Assembly: GCF_030272615.1 (NCBI RefSeq)
Contig: NW_026728925.1
Span: 372,001-436,000, forward strand
DNA from: Cryptomeria japonica
Taxonomy: Eukaryota; Streptophyta; Pinopsida; Cupressales; Cupressaceae
Direction: 5' to 3'
Length of the DNA stretch: 64,000 nt
Below, one piece after another: positions 35,854 through 50,589 of this stretch. The notes under the pieces were generated by a model. The model worked only from the letters and a program-made list of their open reading frames with translations. It was not told the origin of the DNA and did no database searches. Each line of letters opens with the position of its first letter. The first letter of the stretch is position 1. The translations under genes were made by a program, and so were the position numbers.

Positions 35854-36612
35854 TATTAGAGTAAAAGGTTTTATTTACTAAATTAATTTAATCATATTGA
35901 TTAATTAACTAAGTCACCTTTTCCTTTTTTCACTTAAGCTAAATTTAGGAAGCTTTTTGGGGAATTTAATAGTTATTTTATTTCATGCATTCATCCCTTA
36001 GGGTTTGCTTTAGGGTTTTGATCTCCTTTATTAAACAATTGATCTCATTGTAATTATTCATTCTGGCAAGTTAATTCATTTGTGATTCTTCTTGCAATTG
36101 TCTCCAATTATTCTTGCACTCTCTTGTTTGTAGGATTTTCTCTTGTACGTGGCAGGTATTTGCATGCAGGCGATTATTGGGCATTGTGGAATTCATCAAT
36201 CATGAATTCTATCATGTTATCAGAAGTCCAGACCTGATGCACCTCATTCATCAAATTTGATATTTTCCTTATGAATATTTTTTGTTTGCATCTTGGGTCA
36301 ATTTGAATCTCAAAATAAGATCTCTGAGGATTTGAAAATTCACCTTTTTTTGTGATCAAGGGGGGCGCCTATTGTTTTGGACCACCACCACCAGTGGTTA
36401 GAGACCTCCTCCCCTCCCCGACTGCCCTCCACCACCTCATGCCATCAACGGACCACCACCGCGCCACCAGTTTCATTGTTAGAAGCCTTTTTGAGCCTAT
36501 TGGGATTTTTTTGTGATATTGGGAGCAAACAGAGGCGTTCTTCGATAAACCATATATTGAAGTAGAATTTATTTTAGATTTCATTTCTGGTTTGACCTTT
36601 TCTATTTTAGAA
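35854..36612 (+). mobile_element. LTR, mutated primer-binding site and leader (units 4/5 junction)
   Basis: LTR 35854-36214. The primer site at 36215-36224 carries the same G>T as the preceding copy. Together with the shared T-run, this shows recent common descent or conversion of these two adjacent copies. Confidence 0.75.
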
Positions 36613-36657
36613 TTGATGTAAACTTTTTTTTTAATCTTTTCTATTTTGTTTTAACCG

Positions 36658-36844
36658 TTATCTCGTCATACTAACTGCCAAAACGAACCTGAAGCAAAGA
36701 TGCGTGATAAAGAGAGTATATTGTATTTATAAACAGAGTGCAAGCGTTTGTATAGGTCAAGAGTGATATTCGGTGAAAAAGGGTGAGATTCAAAGTAAAA
36801 CAATGGAGCGTTGAATTGCAGCATTTTAAGAGGCTCGAGCTCAG
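36658..36844 (-). pseudogene. Third-paralog promoter/5'UTR fragment, unit 5
   Basis: Same version as unit 4. TATAAATA lies at 36724-36731 and the W-box core at 36755-36760. Confidence 0.7.
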
Positions 36845-38044
36845 AAGATGCTTTTGTTTTTCTTGAACCAAACAATACAGTAGAAGTTCAATGCATTTTT
36901 GGTTTCACCATTTTTCTTTTCATACAACCCTTTATAATTTATAAAAACGTTTTTCAATAAATTTTTTAATTTTAACCAAAATTGAAATGGTCAAGCAAAG
37001 AAAAAAAATGTTGAATAGCAGCAATGAGTATGCTGATCTTGAATGCTATTCATTATTGAAAAAGTGTCTTTGATGACAAAGTGGACGTTATGATAAGTAC
37101 AATAATTGAAAGGATACAATTTTAAAGGAAAAATCTTCAGAATCCTATCATCTAAAGTATCATAAATTGATGGAACCTCAAACCGTACATTTTAAAATCT
37201 CTCCCAATGGGATGTTTCTTTTGAAATATTTTTTTTGTGTGCAAGGGTGAGCTAGTCATAGTTCTAGTCTTTTCATGACCCCTTTTCTCCCAAGTACAAT
37301 AGTTTGGAGTTGAGATGCACTTTCTATTATTCCACTTTGGTTTTTTGTTCTTCCAATCATGGATCTTTAATTTACATCTTTATGTCTCTTTTACCATTTA
37401 TTAATAGGTAACATTACCTTTTAGCTATATACCATCATTTCATCCTTTCTAGTTGTCCTTTCCTTTATTGATGTTTTGTTATTAGCCTTAATAGCTTAAT
37501 AATCTTTGATGAGTGACCACTTTAATGAATTGTCAAAATTTATTTGTATCCCTTTGTTGTTATTGCATCTATATTCTTTTTTGTTTTCTATGAAGGAAGG
37601 TATAGTTAGAACCATTATGGTCCTTGTATCAAGTGTGCATGTTATAATATGATAGATGATAACTTTCATTTTCTTTATATGTCAATCTAACATCAACAAG
37701 AGCATCGCTTATCATAGAATCTACCCACCTATGTGGTACAGTTGAAAGAACTAACATTTGGCTTGTTGCCAATAGAAATTTTCTATTTGTCTACATGTGT
37801 TCAATCCCTTTGTGAGATGTAAGAGGATCATTTGATAATAATATGTCATGTTTCTCTAACGACTTAAAAGGGAGTTTTTGTTTGAGATATCTCATTCTTT
37901 GTTGCTTGTGGCCTATGAATTTTTTATGTTGAGGCGTCCCCCTCCTCTTGTATTATGAGATTTTCCTTGTACCGACAAGTATATATTGATGTGTGATAAG
38001 ATTCAACATATTTCCCACATCACTTCAACATATACTTGTTGCAG

Positions 38045-39880
38045 GTAGCATGTGCCAACTTCTTGTGATATGAGTGCTCCATACATACAACCAACCTCTC
38101 CTCCCCAATTGTCAATATTCTTAGTGACAAATAGCTGAAATGTGGCATTCTCTTCAATACATCACATAGGCTCTTGAAATCTATATGTGCTAGATAATTT
38201 TAATTCACCACTTAGCAATATGTGATATGGTAATAATTATTTTCTCAAAGAAAATAAACAACAATCATGTAATGAAATTTTTAACAGGTTAAACACTTCG
38301 AAAAATTAAAAATTAAACCATTAATGCAATACATTAGAACATGGGAATATGTTTGCCATTATTAGAGTGGGAAGAATAAATGGGTTGCTATAGCTCTCCA
38401 TTGACTAATTTTCCTAAGGTACTGTGTCAACTTCAAAATAATGTTTGTATAGTTTTTCAATTCTATTTTATTTAGTGCAGCATTTCTAGTCTTTAAATTT
38501 GATGCAAAATGAAAGGGTTTCCATGTGCATTCAAGTATGTCCTTAACTTCTCCTTTCAATATTAAAAAAAATATATTTTATCTATTTGAGAAAATTTCTT
38601 AAGAGGAAGATAAAAAAAAAAATTGTGCTCGTTATCAAACTATGATTTTTTGTTCCTTGGGAGATAGATAAAATTTGAGTGATTTGATGAGTTCCATAGA
38701 ATGATAAACAAATTTGAAAAAGATAAAATTAATGGATGGTGTCCTAGCGATTCATTTCAAGAACATTCTTGAATTTAGGAAGAATATCAAATTTCCTATA
38801 TGTAGATGGTATCTATTTGATTATTTATTTAACAAGTTTTTTGTGCCTAGCATAATGGATAATCATTATAGGTTTCACCTTGTCAATGTAGTTATCCTTA
38901 ATTTATTCCTTTGTGAATATTTGTTGGGTCTCATATGTAAGAAATACTATCATAAGACCCATGAAGTTAAATATTTAAAGAGGGTAGAGTTACTTACAAA
39001 TACAAATAAATTAACAAGTTTTATTTGACCTAACTCCATGTTTCACTAAAACTAATTCCTTATGAGCTTGCCACTAAATATGGTTGAGACATAATAGTCC
39101 TAGGGTGATTTACTTTTGGAGGCATATAATCAAGTCCAATGTACAGTAAATAGTGTTGAAGACTTGCTCAAGAAATGAACTATAGCCCTTTGAAATTTAC
39201 AAATTTGAGGGATATTTCAATTCAAATTATTACATATTATGCTAGGTCCTAGAAATGTAGTGTAATTAATAAATATGCATATGTCTATGACGCTTGTTTT
39301 GAATGTTCATTTTTTTTAATGTAAATAGGCTATTTGAGTATTTGGACCATGGATCATACAGGGAATATACAAATATATTATTAATTTTAAAATCACTTAC
39401 CCTCCCTATATCTCCATATGGTATATCACCCTTTTTCACACTTTCTTGGAAGCCTTCTCTAGTTAATGGACAAAGTAGGTAGGAAATTAATGGGTTCTAT
39501 ACTTCATCTATGTTAAAGATGTAGTGTTTGTTTGAATGAACCCTTTGTGGCTATATATACATTTCTCATCTAGAAATTGTAGAAATTTTTAGTATTTCTT
39601 TATTACCCTTATGTTGAATATATTACGATTTTTGTAGAAGAAGTCTGTCTAATTAAGTAATGAATTTACTTAGTACCCATATTTCTTCTTTTTGGGAAAA
39701 GGTTGATGATAATATAGGATACAATATGTATCACTATTGAAGAATTGTAATCAAAATTTATGTTTCTCCTATGGTTCCTCATTACTTGTTTATTTATAAC
39801 CAACTAATAGTTATAGTAATCATATGGTACATGTATGAGGTGGATAAATTTCATTCTAAGTAGCATTAGAAAGATAGTTA
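38045..39880 (+). repeat. Block A, unit 5
   Basis: Has GGGTTGCTATAG near 38383, shared with unit 6. The unidentified stretch to 41331 follows and contains a private C>T (GAATTTGAC) near 40803. Confidence 0.72.
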
Positions 39881-41566
39881 CAACATTACCAATTTGAAGC
39901 TGAGAACATCACTATATTATTAAGGGAGTCTTATGATCTTGTGGCTGGAATGGTGAAAGGTTATGGACTAAAATTGTATAAGAAAATATATTAAAATCCC
40001 AAGAATATTATTCATAGAGTGTTCACTAAAATATTGGAAGGTCTTTTAATAAGAATAAATAATTTGAAGGGGATTATTTGTGAAGGAAATCCATAAAAAA
40101 CTGAGAGAGATGGTAGGATGGACAATATGGATAGGATGGTAGGAGCTGAGTTGATGTGGAAGTTGAATGATTTAGGGTATAAATGATGTTTCAATGATAT
40201 CAAAGACACAATGAAGATATAATAGATTCTATAACTTTTAAGGTTGGGAAACACACACATAATAAACATGTATTTTTTCCATCCCATTGACGGTAGGAAG
40301 AATGTGATAATTAGGCATAGTAGCTTATGGATATTTTTGGAGACAATTTCATGGAAGATGTAAGGAAAAAAAAATGTTTATAATTCTTCTCTAATAAATC
40401 TCTATGGTAGCTAACTACCAATTAAAAGTGTAGAATTTTTGTGTGAAAAATGGAGATGAAACTCAAATAGCTAACTATCAATTGGCCAAAATATCTAGCT
40501 ATACTATTGAGGACCAATTTATCATAAATGAGGCACTCAAGATAGTTGTCATATTTGTAGTATGTCACTAAAAAAAATGAAAAAGTGTAGGGGACCATGA
40601 CGCAAAGCTTGAACATATTAAATCTTGGTCCCCACAAAATGATTTGAAGCTTTAGGCAAAGCATATGGCCATGAATATTTTATAAAGGGAAAACACACCA
40701 GGGAACAATTATAGCTTGCTAATGTGATTGAATAGAACCCATTCAATGGTCTTGATTAAATTATTATTGTAAGAGAACTAAAGCTCTAAAGGCGAGCAAA
40801 GAATTTGACAATGTATGATTTTAATGTCAACATTATTATGAAGGAAAAGGTTTCCACATTGTTTTGTTAGAATTCTATCAACTCTTGTTCATGATTCAAA
40901 TTGTCTTGGCTTCATTAATATTTGGAATCAAATTAACTATGTGTGCTAAGCACATTACTAAAACCTTTGAACAAGATGAAATTTGCAATGGCCTGCTTCG
41001 TCGTGTTTTTCTTAATTTTCCTTTAAATTTTTACATTAAAAAAATTATATATTACATAAAAATTGGTAAACCCTAACATAATATTTGGAGTGACAAATAT
41101 ACATTATAATGTGTATTAAAGCTTTGGTCAGATCCAAACCATAACGTACGGCCTGTTGTAGCAGGCTCATCATATAAGTTGTGTATGTTTTACAAAGCGC
41201 GATTAAAATCTTACTAATTTATAATCCTTTCAAGTATTATGGATAGGCCCTTTCTTAGTTTTCTCAAACACGTAACTTTTTGTGACACCATAGCAAAAGT
41301 CTGTTGAAATTTTTTATGTACCTTTCGTGAATCATATTTAAGATTTGATTAAACTGAATATGTATATTCTTCAATACAAATGAAATTATATCCACTCAAG
41401 ATAGATGAAAGCGATCTGGCCTTTAAAATGTGTCAGTGGTTAGTCAATGGCGATAGATGATATTTCTCCCTATCACCGCAGATCTGGATTGAAAAATACG
41501 TAAATGTATACTGGGTATCCATGGCAGAATATCTTAATTAGGTGATTGGATCCACAATAAGTGTAT

Positions 41567-41755
41567 TCAACAGCAACTAGGATCTGGAATGTTGCCTTCA
41601 CAGTTAGGACACGACGCTAACATCTCCACAATTTCAAGCAGATTATCAATGCCTGCATTTGTATTCACTATTTTGTTGAGGATTGGTCGAGCAGAGACAG
41701 CGAGGGAAAACACAACGTTGAGCACAAGCAGCAGTGCCATAACTTTCAGGAGCAT
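41567..41755 (-). CDS. Small secreted Cys-containing peptide, minus-strand paralog (unit 5)
   Basis: Product identical to the unit 1 copy; TATA box at 41870-41877. Confidence 0.8.
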   Translation of the reverse strand: MLLKVMALLLVLNVVFSLAVSARPILNKIVNTNAGIDNLLEIVEMLASCPNCEGNIPDPSCC

Positions 41756-42281
41756 CGATCTCGACAATACTAATTGGCAGAATGAATGTTAACAAATGAA
41801 AAAACGTATTCGGTTTAGCGAGATAGAGAGCGAAGATCGAGAATGGTGATGGATAAACAAGGAAAATCGTATTTATAGAGACAGACGACGGCGTGTGAGT
41901 ATGTTTGATCAAGTCAAAATTAAAATTTGTTCAACTAGGGTGATATTCAAAGTAAAAAATGGCGCGTGGAACTGCAACATTTCAAGAGGCGACAAAGGGA
42001 CTTTGAATATCAACATTGACTTATTCATATTGCACGTCAATTGTCTTCGCTTTCTATCAAGCATGAAAGCACCTTTAACACCAATATCACCAATTTCAAT
42101 TTTGACCTATTCAAACATTTGCACTCCATCGTCCATCTCTATAAATACGATTTACCTGGTTTATACATCACCATTCTCGATCTTCGCTCTCTATCTCTTA
42201 AAAAATTCACTCGGCTCTTCTTTCTTCATTTGTAAACCAATACGTACGTTTCTTTGCTTGATATTCATTCTGGCAATTAGT
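41756..42281. promoter_or_regulatory. Shared divergent promoter region, unit 5
   Basis: W-box cores at 41912-41917 and 42102-42107 and both TATA boxes (41870-41877, 42140-42147) are intact. Confidence 0.68.
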
Positions 42282-42506
42282 ATGGAGAGATCGATTCATC
42301 TGAAAGTTATGGCAGTGCTGCTCATGCTCAACGCTATGGTTTTCCTCGCTGTCTCTGCTCGACCAATCCTGACGGAAAAAGTGAATACAAATGCAAGCGT
42401 GAACAACAATGATTCAATTGATAATCTGGTTGAAATTGTGGAGATGTTAGCATCTGGTTCTAACTGTTCAGGCAACATCAAAGATCCTAATTGCCGCAAA
42501 AGATAA
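42282..42506 (+). CDS. Small secreted peptide, plus-strand paralog (unit 5)
   Basis: Product identical to the unit 1 copy. The changes in this unit fall in the 3' flank (AATCCGTGAG, GACAAGGAG). Confidence 0.82.
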   Translation: MERSIHLKVMAVLLMLNAMVFLAVSARPILTEKVNTNASVNNNDSIDNLVEIVEMLASGSNCSGNIKDPNCRKR

Positions 42507-43009
42507 AACAATGATGCATAGAGTTACTGTGAATCCAACGCACATAACTAAGATTTTTCGCCACGGAAATCCGTGAGAGCTTTACATTATTTGGGTATTT
42601 TGTGGTCCATGGTGACAAGGAGAAAGAGAAATATAATTAAATCCCTTGGACACTACTCGCTGACACATTTTAAAACCAGAACGCTTTCATCCATCTGGAT
42701 TGCGTAATATGTAATTATTTTTCTGTATTCAAGAATATACATATTCAGCCCAATCAAATCTTAAATATCAAATTTGTTTCATTAAATATTCGTTTTCTAA
42801 TTGTTCATTGTTTTCCACATTGAAGTTGGTGTGGTGGTAGCTCTAGTTTGTCGCAGAAATAACGTTTTCCTTTCTATTTCCCAATTATCATTGATCTTTT
42901 AGTGGTAAACTATCAAACTTATATTGAGTCAAGTTTCCCTATTCCTCTTTGGATATCCCAATTACTTATACAAATTATACATATTACTTATTTATACCGT
43001 TAATTTAAG

Positions 43010-44896
43010 TAGCATAGGTCAACTTCTTGTGATATGATTAGTCAAGCAAGGAACCAAGCTCTCCTCCTCAATTGTCATTATTTTTAGTGAAAATTATTAG
43101 TAACAAAAAATGATACGTAGCATTATCTCAAAGGCATCATGCAAACCCTTCACATCTATTTGTGCTACATAATGTTAATTCACTACTCACCAAATGTGAT
43201 ATGGTCATACTTTTTCCCTAAACAAAATCAACAACAATCAAAACTAATGGAATTTTAAACAAGTTAAACACTTATAAAATTAAAAAATGAAGCCATTAAT
43301 GCAATGATTTCAAGAAAATAAAGCTATTTAGTACTATTATTATAGCGAGAAGAATAAATGGATTTTATCTCTCTGTTTAGAACAGATTTCCTTCTAAGGT
43401 GAAAATTTTGCAACTAATTTTCCTAAGGTATTTTGTCAAGTTCAATTAGAGGATATAAAATATTGGAGGTGCGTTTTATGTAGTGCAACTTTCTTGGTAC
43501 TTGAACTTGACACAAAATAAAAGGATGTTTATGTGCAGTCAAGTATGTCAAGTAGTGCAACTTTCTTGGCACTTGAATTTGGTAATTTTTCTAAAGCCAA
43601 CAAAGTATTTGTGCTTCTTATCTAACTATGAATTTTAGTTCCTTGAATTTTCTTTTAGTTTTGATAGAATCAAGAAAATGCTAACTCAATCATATAATAT
43701 CTAATATTTTGAAGGATAAAGTGCCATGGCTTATCTAACCAATTCGCTAGAATGTTGGAGAAGTTTGAAAAACATATATTGAATGGTGTCCTAGCCAAAA
43801 GTAGGAATAATATTGAATTTGCTACAAGTAATTTTGGTCTATTGGATTATTTCATTAAAAAATTGCTTGAGACTAGCGTAATGAATAAAAATTATATGTT
43901 TGGCCTTGCCAAAGTTATTATTTTTACTTGCTTCTTTTTTTAAAACTTTTTGGTTTTCATATGTAAGAAATATTATGTTACTTGACCTAAGAAGTTAATT
44001 ATTAAAAGGAGAAACTATTGTTTACAACTGAAAGTAAGTTAAAATTTCTTTTCTCTTGAATCCCAATATCCTTGAAGTTTTTAAACTTTCTCAGCTTACC
44101 GCTAAATATTATTTAGACAAGAATAATGATAGGTTCAAGTAGTTCTTAAGGTATATAATCAATTCTAACATGAAATAAAAGGTGTTGGATTTTGTTTGAA
44201 GAAATAAATTAGAGCCCTTTGAAATTAAGCAATTTGATGGATATTTTAGATTATTTTTCTAGGTACTAGGAATGTACTATAAGAAGCAAATATGCATATG
44301 TCTAATGCGCCTTCTTGTAAATATCCAAAAAATTATGTAAATAGAATATTTAATTATGAGGCAGGGGTTGTAGCGGGATTCCATAAATCTATTATAAATT
44401 TTAAAATAGCTTACCCTCCTTGTACTTTCATATAGTATCCACTCTTGCACACTTTATTGCAAGCCTTCTCTTTTGAATGGACTAAATAGTTAGGAAAGAA
44501 ACTAGTTTTATACTTCATTTGTGTTAGACATGTTTTTATTGTCTAATTAAAAACAATGGAATTGGATATACATTTGTCTTGTAGAAGTTATAGATTTTTT
44601 ATTATTTCTTTACTATCCTTATCCTTAATATACTAGGATTTATATAGCATAAGAATATCTAATTAAGTAATAAATTTTCTTAGTCCCCCTATTTATCTTT
44701 TTGGGTGAAATATTGATAAAATGAAGGATACAATATGTATCATGATTGAAGAACTATAACCATAATTATGGCTATCCTATAGTTCATCATTACTCGTCTA
44801 CTTTTATGCCTAACCAAGTGATATCTCTAGTAATCATATGGTACATGTATGAGGTGGATAATATTTTATTTTAAGTAGCATTAGAAAGATGGTTCC
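43010..44896 (+). repeat. Block B, unit 5
   Basis: The most altered block B in the window: AAACTAATGG (shared with units 6 and 7), CTAGCGTAATG (shared with unit 3), and private TTTTTACTTGC, AGAATAATGAT, ACTAAATAG and CAATGGAATT. Confidence 0.72.
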
Positions 44897-45655
44897 TATT
44901 AGAGTAAAAGGTTTTATTTACTAAATTAATTTAATCATATTGATTAATTAACTAAGTCACCTTTTCCTTTTTTCACTTAAGCTAAATTTAGGAAGCTTTT
45001 TGGGGAATTTAATAATTATTTTATTTCATGCATTCATCCCTTAGGGTTTGCTTTAGGGTTTTGATCTCCTTTATTAAACAATTGATCTCATTGTAATTAT
45101 TCATTCTGGCAAGTTAATTCATTTGTGATTCTTCTTTCAATTGTCTCCAATTATTCTTGCACTCTCTTGTTTGTAGGATTTTCTCTTGTACGTGGCAGGT
45201 ATTTGCATGCAGGCGATTATTGGGCATTGTGGAATTCATCAATCATGAATTCTATCATGGTATCAGAAGTCCAGACCTGATGCACCTCATTCATCAAATT
45301 TGATATTTTCCTTACGAATATTTTTTGTTTGCATCTTGGGTCAATTTGAATCTCAAAATAAGATCTCTGAGGATTTGAAAATTCACCTTTTTTTGTGATC
45401 AAGGGGGGCGCCTATTGTTTTGGACCACCACCACCAGTGGTTAGAGACCTCCTCCCCTCCCCGACTGCCCTCCACCACCTCATGCCATCAACTTTCCACC
45501 ACCGCGCCACCAGTTTCATTGTTAGAAGCCTTTTTGAGCCTATTGGGATTTTTTTGTGATATTGGGAGCAAACAGAGGCGTTCTTCGATAAACCATATAT
45601 TGAAGTAGAATTTATTTTAGATTTCATTTCTGGTTTGACCTTTTCTATTTTAGAA
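44897..45655 (+). mobile_element. LTR, primer-binding site and leader (units 5/6 junction)
   Basis: LTR 44897-45257 with intact primer site at 45258-45267. The leader has a private CCTTACGAAT and a run of three substitutions, CGGA to CTTT, at 45492-45495. Confidence 0.75.
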
Positions 45656-45680
45656 TTGATGTAAACTTTTGTTTTAACCG

Positions 45681-45867
45681 TTATCTCGTCATACTAACTG
45701 CCAAAACGAACCTGAAGCAAAGATGCGTGATAAAGAGAGTATATTGTATTTATAAACAGAGTGCAAGCGTTTGTATAGGTCAAGAGTGATATTCGGTGAA
45801 AAAGGGTGAGATTCAAAGTAAAACAATGGAGCGTTGAATTGCAGCATTTTAAGAGGCTCGAGCTCAA
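45681..45867 (-). pseudogene. Third-paralog promoter/5'UTR fragment, unit 6
   Basis: Same version as units 1-3, without the A>G changes of units 4 and 5. TATAAATA lies at 45747-45754 and the W-box core at 45778-45783. Confidence 0.7.
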
Positions 45868-47067
45868 AAGATGCTTTTATTTTTCTTGAACCAAACAATA
45901 CAGTAGAAGTTCAATGCATTTTTGGTTTCACCATTTTTCTTTTCATACAACCCTTTATAATTTATAAAAACGTTTTTCAATAAATTTTTAAATTTTAACC
46001 AAAATTGAAATGGTCAAGCAAAGAAAAAAAATGTTGAATAGCAGCAATGAGTATGCTGATCTTGAATGCTATTCATTATTGAAAAAGTGTCTTTGATGAC
46101 AAAGTGGACGTTATGATAAGTACAATAATTGAAAGGATACAATTTTAAAGGAAAAATCTTCAGAATCCTATCATCTAAAGTATCATAAATTGATGGAACC
46201 TCAAACCGTACATTTTAAAATCTCTCCCAATGGGATGTTTCTTTTGAAATATTTTTTTTGTGTGCAAGGGTGAGCTAGTCATAGTTCTAGTCTTTTCATG
46301 ACCCCTTTTCTCCCAAGTACAATAGTTTGGAGTTGAGATGCACTTTCTATTATTCCACTTTGGTTTTTTGTTCTTCCAATCATGGATCTTTAATTTACAT
46401 CTTTATGTCTCTTTTACCATTTATTAATAGGTAACATTACCTTTTAGCTATATACCATCATTTCATCCTTTCTAGTTGTCCTTTCCTTTATTGATGTTTT
46501 GTTATTAGCCTTAATAGCTTAATAATCTTTGATGAGTGACCACTTTAATGAATTGTCAAAATTTATTTGTATCCCTTTGTTGTTATTGCATCTATATTCT
46601 TTTTTGTTTTCTATGAAGGAAGGTATAGTTAGAACCATTATGGTCCTTGTATCAAGTGTGCATGTTATAATATGATAGATGATAACTTTCATTTTCTTTA
46701 TATGTCAATCTAACATCAACAAGAGCATCGCTTATCATAGAATCTACCCACCTATGTGGTACAGTTGAAAGAACTAACATTTGGCTTGTTGCCAATAGAA
46801 ATTTTCTATTTGTCTACATGTGTTCAATCCCTTTGTGAGATGTAAGAGGATCATTTGATAATAATATGTCATGTTTCTCTAAAGACTTAAAAGGGAGTTT
46901 TTGTTTGAGATATCTCATTCTTTGTTGCTTGTGGCCTATGAATTTTTTATGTTGAGGCGTCCCCCTCCTCTTGTATTATGAGATTTTCCTTGTACCGACA
47001 AGTATATATTGATGTGTGATAAGATTCAACATATTTCCCACATCACTTCAACATATACTTGTTGCAG

Positions 47068-48903
47068 GTAGCATGTGCCAACTTCTTGTGATATGAGTGC
47101 TCCATACATACAACCAACCTCTCCTCCCCAATTGTCAATATTCTTAGTGACAAATAGCTGAAATGTGGCATTCTCTTCAATACATCACATAGGCTCTTGA
47201 AATCTATATGTGCTAGATAATTTTAATTCACCACTTAGCAATATGTGATATGGTAATAATTATTTTCTCAAAGAAAATAAACAACAATCATGTAATGAAA
47301 TTTTTAACAGGTTAAACACTTCGAAAAATTAAAAATTAAACCATTAATGCAATACATTAGAACATGGGAATATGTTTGCCATTATTAGAGTGGGAAGAAT
47401 AAATGGGTTGCTATAGCTCTCCATTGACTAATTTTCCTAAGGTACTGTGTCAACTTCAAAATAATGTTTGTATAGTTTTTCAATTCTATTTTATTTAGTG
47501 CAGCATTTCTAGTCTTTAAATTTGATGCAAAATGAAAGGGTTTCCATGTGCATTCAAGTATGTCCTTAACTTCTCCTTTCAATATTAAAAAAAATATATT
47601 TTATCTATTTGAGAAAATTTCTTAAGAGGAAGATAAAAAAAAAAATTGTGCTCGTTATCAAACTATGATTTTTTGTTCCTTGGGAGATAGATAAAATTTG
47701 AGTGATTTGATGAGTTCCATAGAATGATAAACAAATTTGAAAAAGATAAAATTAATGGATGGTGTCCTAGCGATTCATTTCAAGAACATTCTTGAATTTA
47801 GGAAGAATATCAAATTTCCTATATGTAGATGGTATCTATTTGATTATTTATTTAACAAGTTTTTTGTGCCTAGCATAATGGATAATCATTATAGGTTTCA
47901 CCTTGTCAATGTAGTTATCCTTAATTTATTCCTTTGTGAATATTTGTTGGGTCTCATATGTAAGAAATACTATCATAAGACCCATGAAGTTAAATATTTA
48001 AAGAGGGTAGAGTTACTTACAAATACAAATAAATTAACAAGTTTTATTTGACCTAACTCCATGTTTCACTAAAACTAATTCCTTATGAGCTTGCCACTAA
48101 ATATGGTTGAGACATAATAGTCCTAGGGTGATTTACTTTTGGAGGCATATAATCAAGTCCAATGTACAGTAAATAGTGTTGAAGACTTGCTCAAGAAATG
48201 AACTATAGCCCTTTGAAATTTACAAATTTGAGGGATATTTCAATTCAAATTATTACATATTATGCTAGGTCCTAGAAATGTAGTGTAATTAATAAATATG
48301 CATATGTCTATGACGCTTGTTTTGAATGTTCATTTTTTTTAATGTAAATAGGCTATTTGAGTATTTGGACCATGGATCATACAGGGAATATACAAATATA
48401 TTATTAATTTTAAAATCACTTACCCTCCCTATATCTCCATATGGTATATCACCCTTTTTCACACTTTCTTGGAAGCCTTCTCTAGTTAATGGACAAAGTA
48501 GGTAGGAAATTAATGGGTTCTATACTTCATCTATGTTAAAGATGTAGTGTTTGTTTGAATGAACCCTTTGTGGCTATATATACATTTCTCATCTAGAAAT
48601 TGTAGAAATTTTTAGTATTTCTTTATTACCCTTATGTTGAATATATTACGATTTTTGTAGAAGAAGTCTGTCTAATTAAGTAATGAATTTACTTAGTACC
48701 CATATTTCTTCTTTTTGGGAAAAGGTTGATGATAATATAGGATACAATATGTATCACTATTGAAGAATTGTAATCAAAATTTATGTTTCTCCTATGGTTC
48801 CTCATTACTTGTTTATTTATAACCAACTAATAGTTATAGTAATCATATGGTACATGTATGAGGTGGATAAATTTCATTCTAAGTAGCATTAGAAAGATAG
48901 TTA
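47068..48903 (+). repeat. Block A, unit 6
   Basis: Has GGGTTGCTATAG near 47406, as in unit 5. The unidentified stretch to 50354 follows, with a private T>C (AGAACTCTATC) near 49895. Confidence 0.72.
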
Positions 48904-50589
48904 CAACATTACCAATTTGAAGCTGAGAACATCACTATATTATTAAGGGAGTCTTATGATCTTGTGGCTGGAATGGTGAAAGGTTATGGACTAAAATTGT
49001 ATAAGAAAATATATTAAAATCCCAAGAATATTATTCATAGAGTGTTCACTAAAATATTGGAAGGTCTTTTAATAAGAATAAATAATTTGAAGGGGATTAT
49101 TTGTGAAGGAAATCCATAAAAAACTGAGAGAGATGGTAGGATGGACAATATGGATAGGATGGTAGGAGCTGAGTTGATGTGGAAGTTGAATGATTTAGGG
49201 TATAAATGATGTTTCAATGATATCAAAGACACAATGAAGATATAATAGATTCTATAACTTTTAAGTTTGGGAAACACACACATAATAAACATGTATTTTT
49301 TCCATCCCATTGACGGTAGGAAGAATGTGATAATTAGGCATAGTAGCTTATGGATATTTTTGGAGACAATTTCATGGAAGATGTAAGGAAAAAAAAATGT
49401 TTATAATTCTTCTCTAATAAATCTCTATGGTAGCTAACTACCAATTAAAAGTGTAGAATTTTTGTGTGAAAAATGGAGATGAAACTCAAATAGCTAACTA
49501 TCAATTGGCCAAAATATCTAGCTATACTATTGAGGACCAATTTATCATAAATGAGGCACTCAAGATAGTTGTCATATTTGTAGTATGTCACTAAAAAAAA
49601 TGAAAAAGTGTAGGGGACCATGACGCAAAGCTTGAACATATTAAATCTTGGTCCCCACAAAATGATTTGAAGCTTTAGGCAAAGCATATGGCCATGAATA
49701 TTTTATAAAGGGAAAACACACCAGGGAACAATTATAGCTTGCTAATGTGATTGAATAGAACCCATTCAATGGTCTTGATTAAATTATTATTGTAAGAGAA
49801 CTAAAGCTCTAAAGGCGAGCAAAGAACTTGACAATGTATGATTTTAATGTCAACATTATTATGAAGGAAAAGGTTTCCACATTGTTTTGTTAGAACTCTA
49901 TCAACTCTTGTTCATGATTCAAATTGTCTTGGCTTCATTAATATTTGGAATCAAATTAACTATGTGTGCTAAGCACATTACTAAAACCTTTGAACAAGAT
50001 GAAATTTGCAATGGCCTGCTTCGTCGTGTTTTTCTTAATTTTCCTTTAAATTTTTACATTAAAAAAATTATATATTACATAAAAATTGGTAAACCCTAAC
50101 ATAATATTTGGAGTGACAAATATACATTATAATGTGTATTAAAGCTTTGGTCAGATCCAAACCATAACGTACGGCCTGTTGTAGCAGGCTCATCATATAA
50201 GTTGTGTATGTTTTACAAAGCGCGATTAAAATCTTACTAATTTATAATCCTTTCAAGTATTATGGATAGGCCCTTTCTTAGTTTTCTCAAACACGTAACT
50301 TTTTGTGACACCATAGCAAAAGTCTGTTGAAATTTTTTATGTACCTTTCGTGAATCATATTTAAGATTTGATTAAACTGAATATGTATATTCTTCAATAC
50401 AAATGAAATTATATCCACTCAAGATAGATGAAAGCGATCTGGCCTTTAAAATGTGTCAGTGGTTAGTCAATGGCGATAGATGATATTTCTCCCTATCACC
50501 GCAGATCTGGATTGAAAAATACGTAAATGTATACTGGGTATCCATGGCAGAATATCTTAATTAGGTGATTGGATCCACAATAAGTGTAT

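Larger units (their letters stand above)
27070..36112. repeat. Tandem array unit 4 (9043 bp, long form)
   Basis: Long form carrying the extra 20 bp at 27592-27611. It shares several left-end variants with unit 5: the primer-site G>T, the T-run before the 20-bp segment, and CTCAGAAGATGCTTTTG in the pseudogene region. Private changes include AGCTTTAG near 33798, TTCTTCGTACTTG near 34450 and AGAATTTTTATT near 35549. Confidence 0.97.
36113..45155. repeat. Tandem array unit 5 (9043 bp, long form)
   Basis: The left end matches unit 4 (primer-site change, T-run, 20-bp segment at 36635-36654). From about 37860 it joins the right-hand group with AAAAGGGAG and, at 38386, GGGTTGCTATAG. It shares AAGGTTGGG (near 40242) and AATCCGTGAG (near 42567) with unit 7 but not unit 6, and CTAGCGTAATG with unit 3 but not unit 4. 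It looks like a mosaic. Confidence 0.97.
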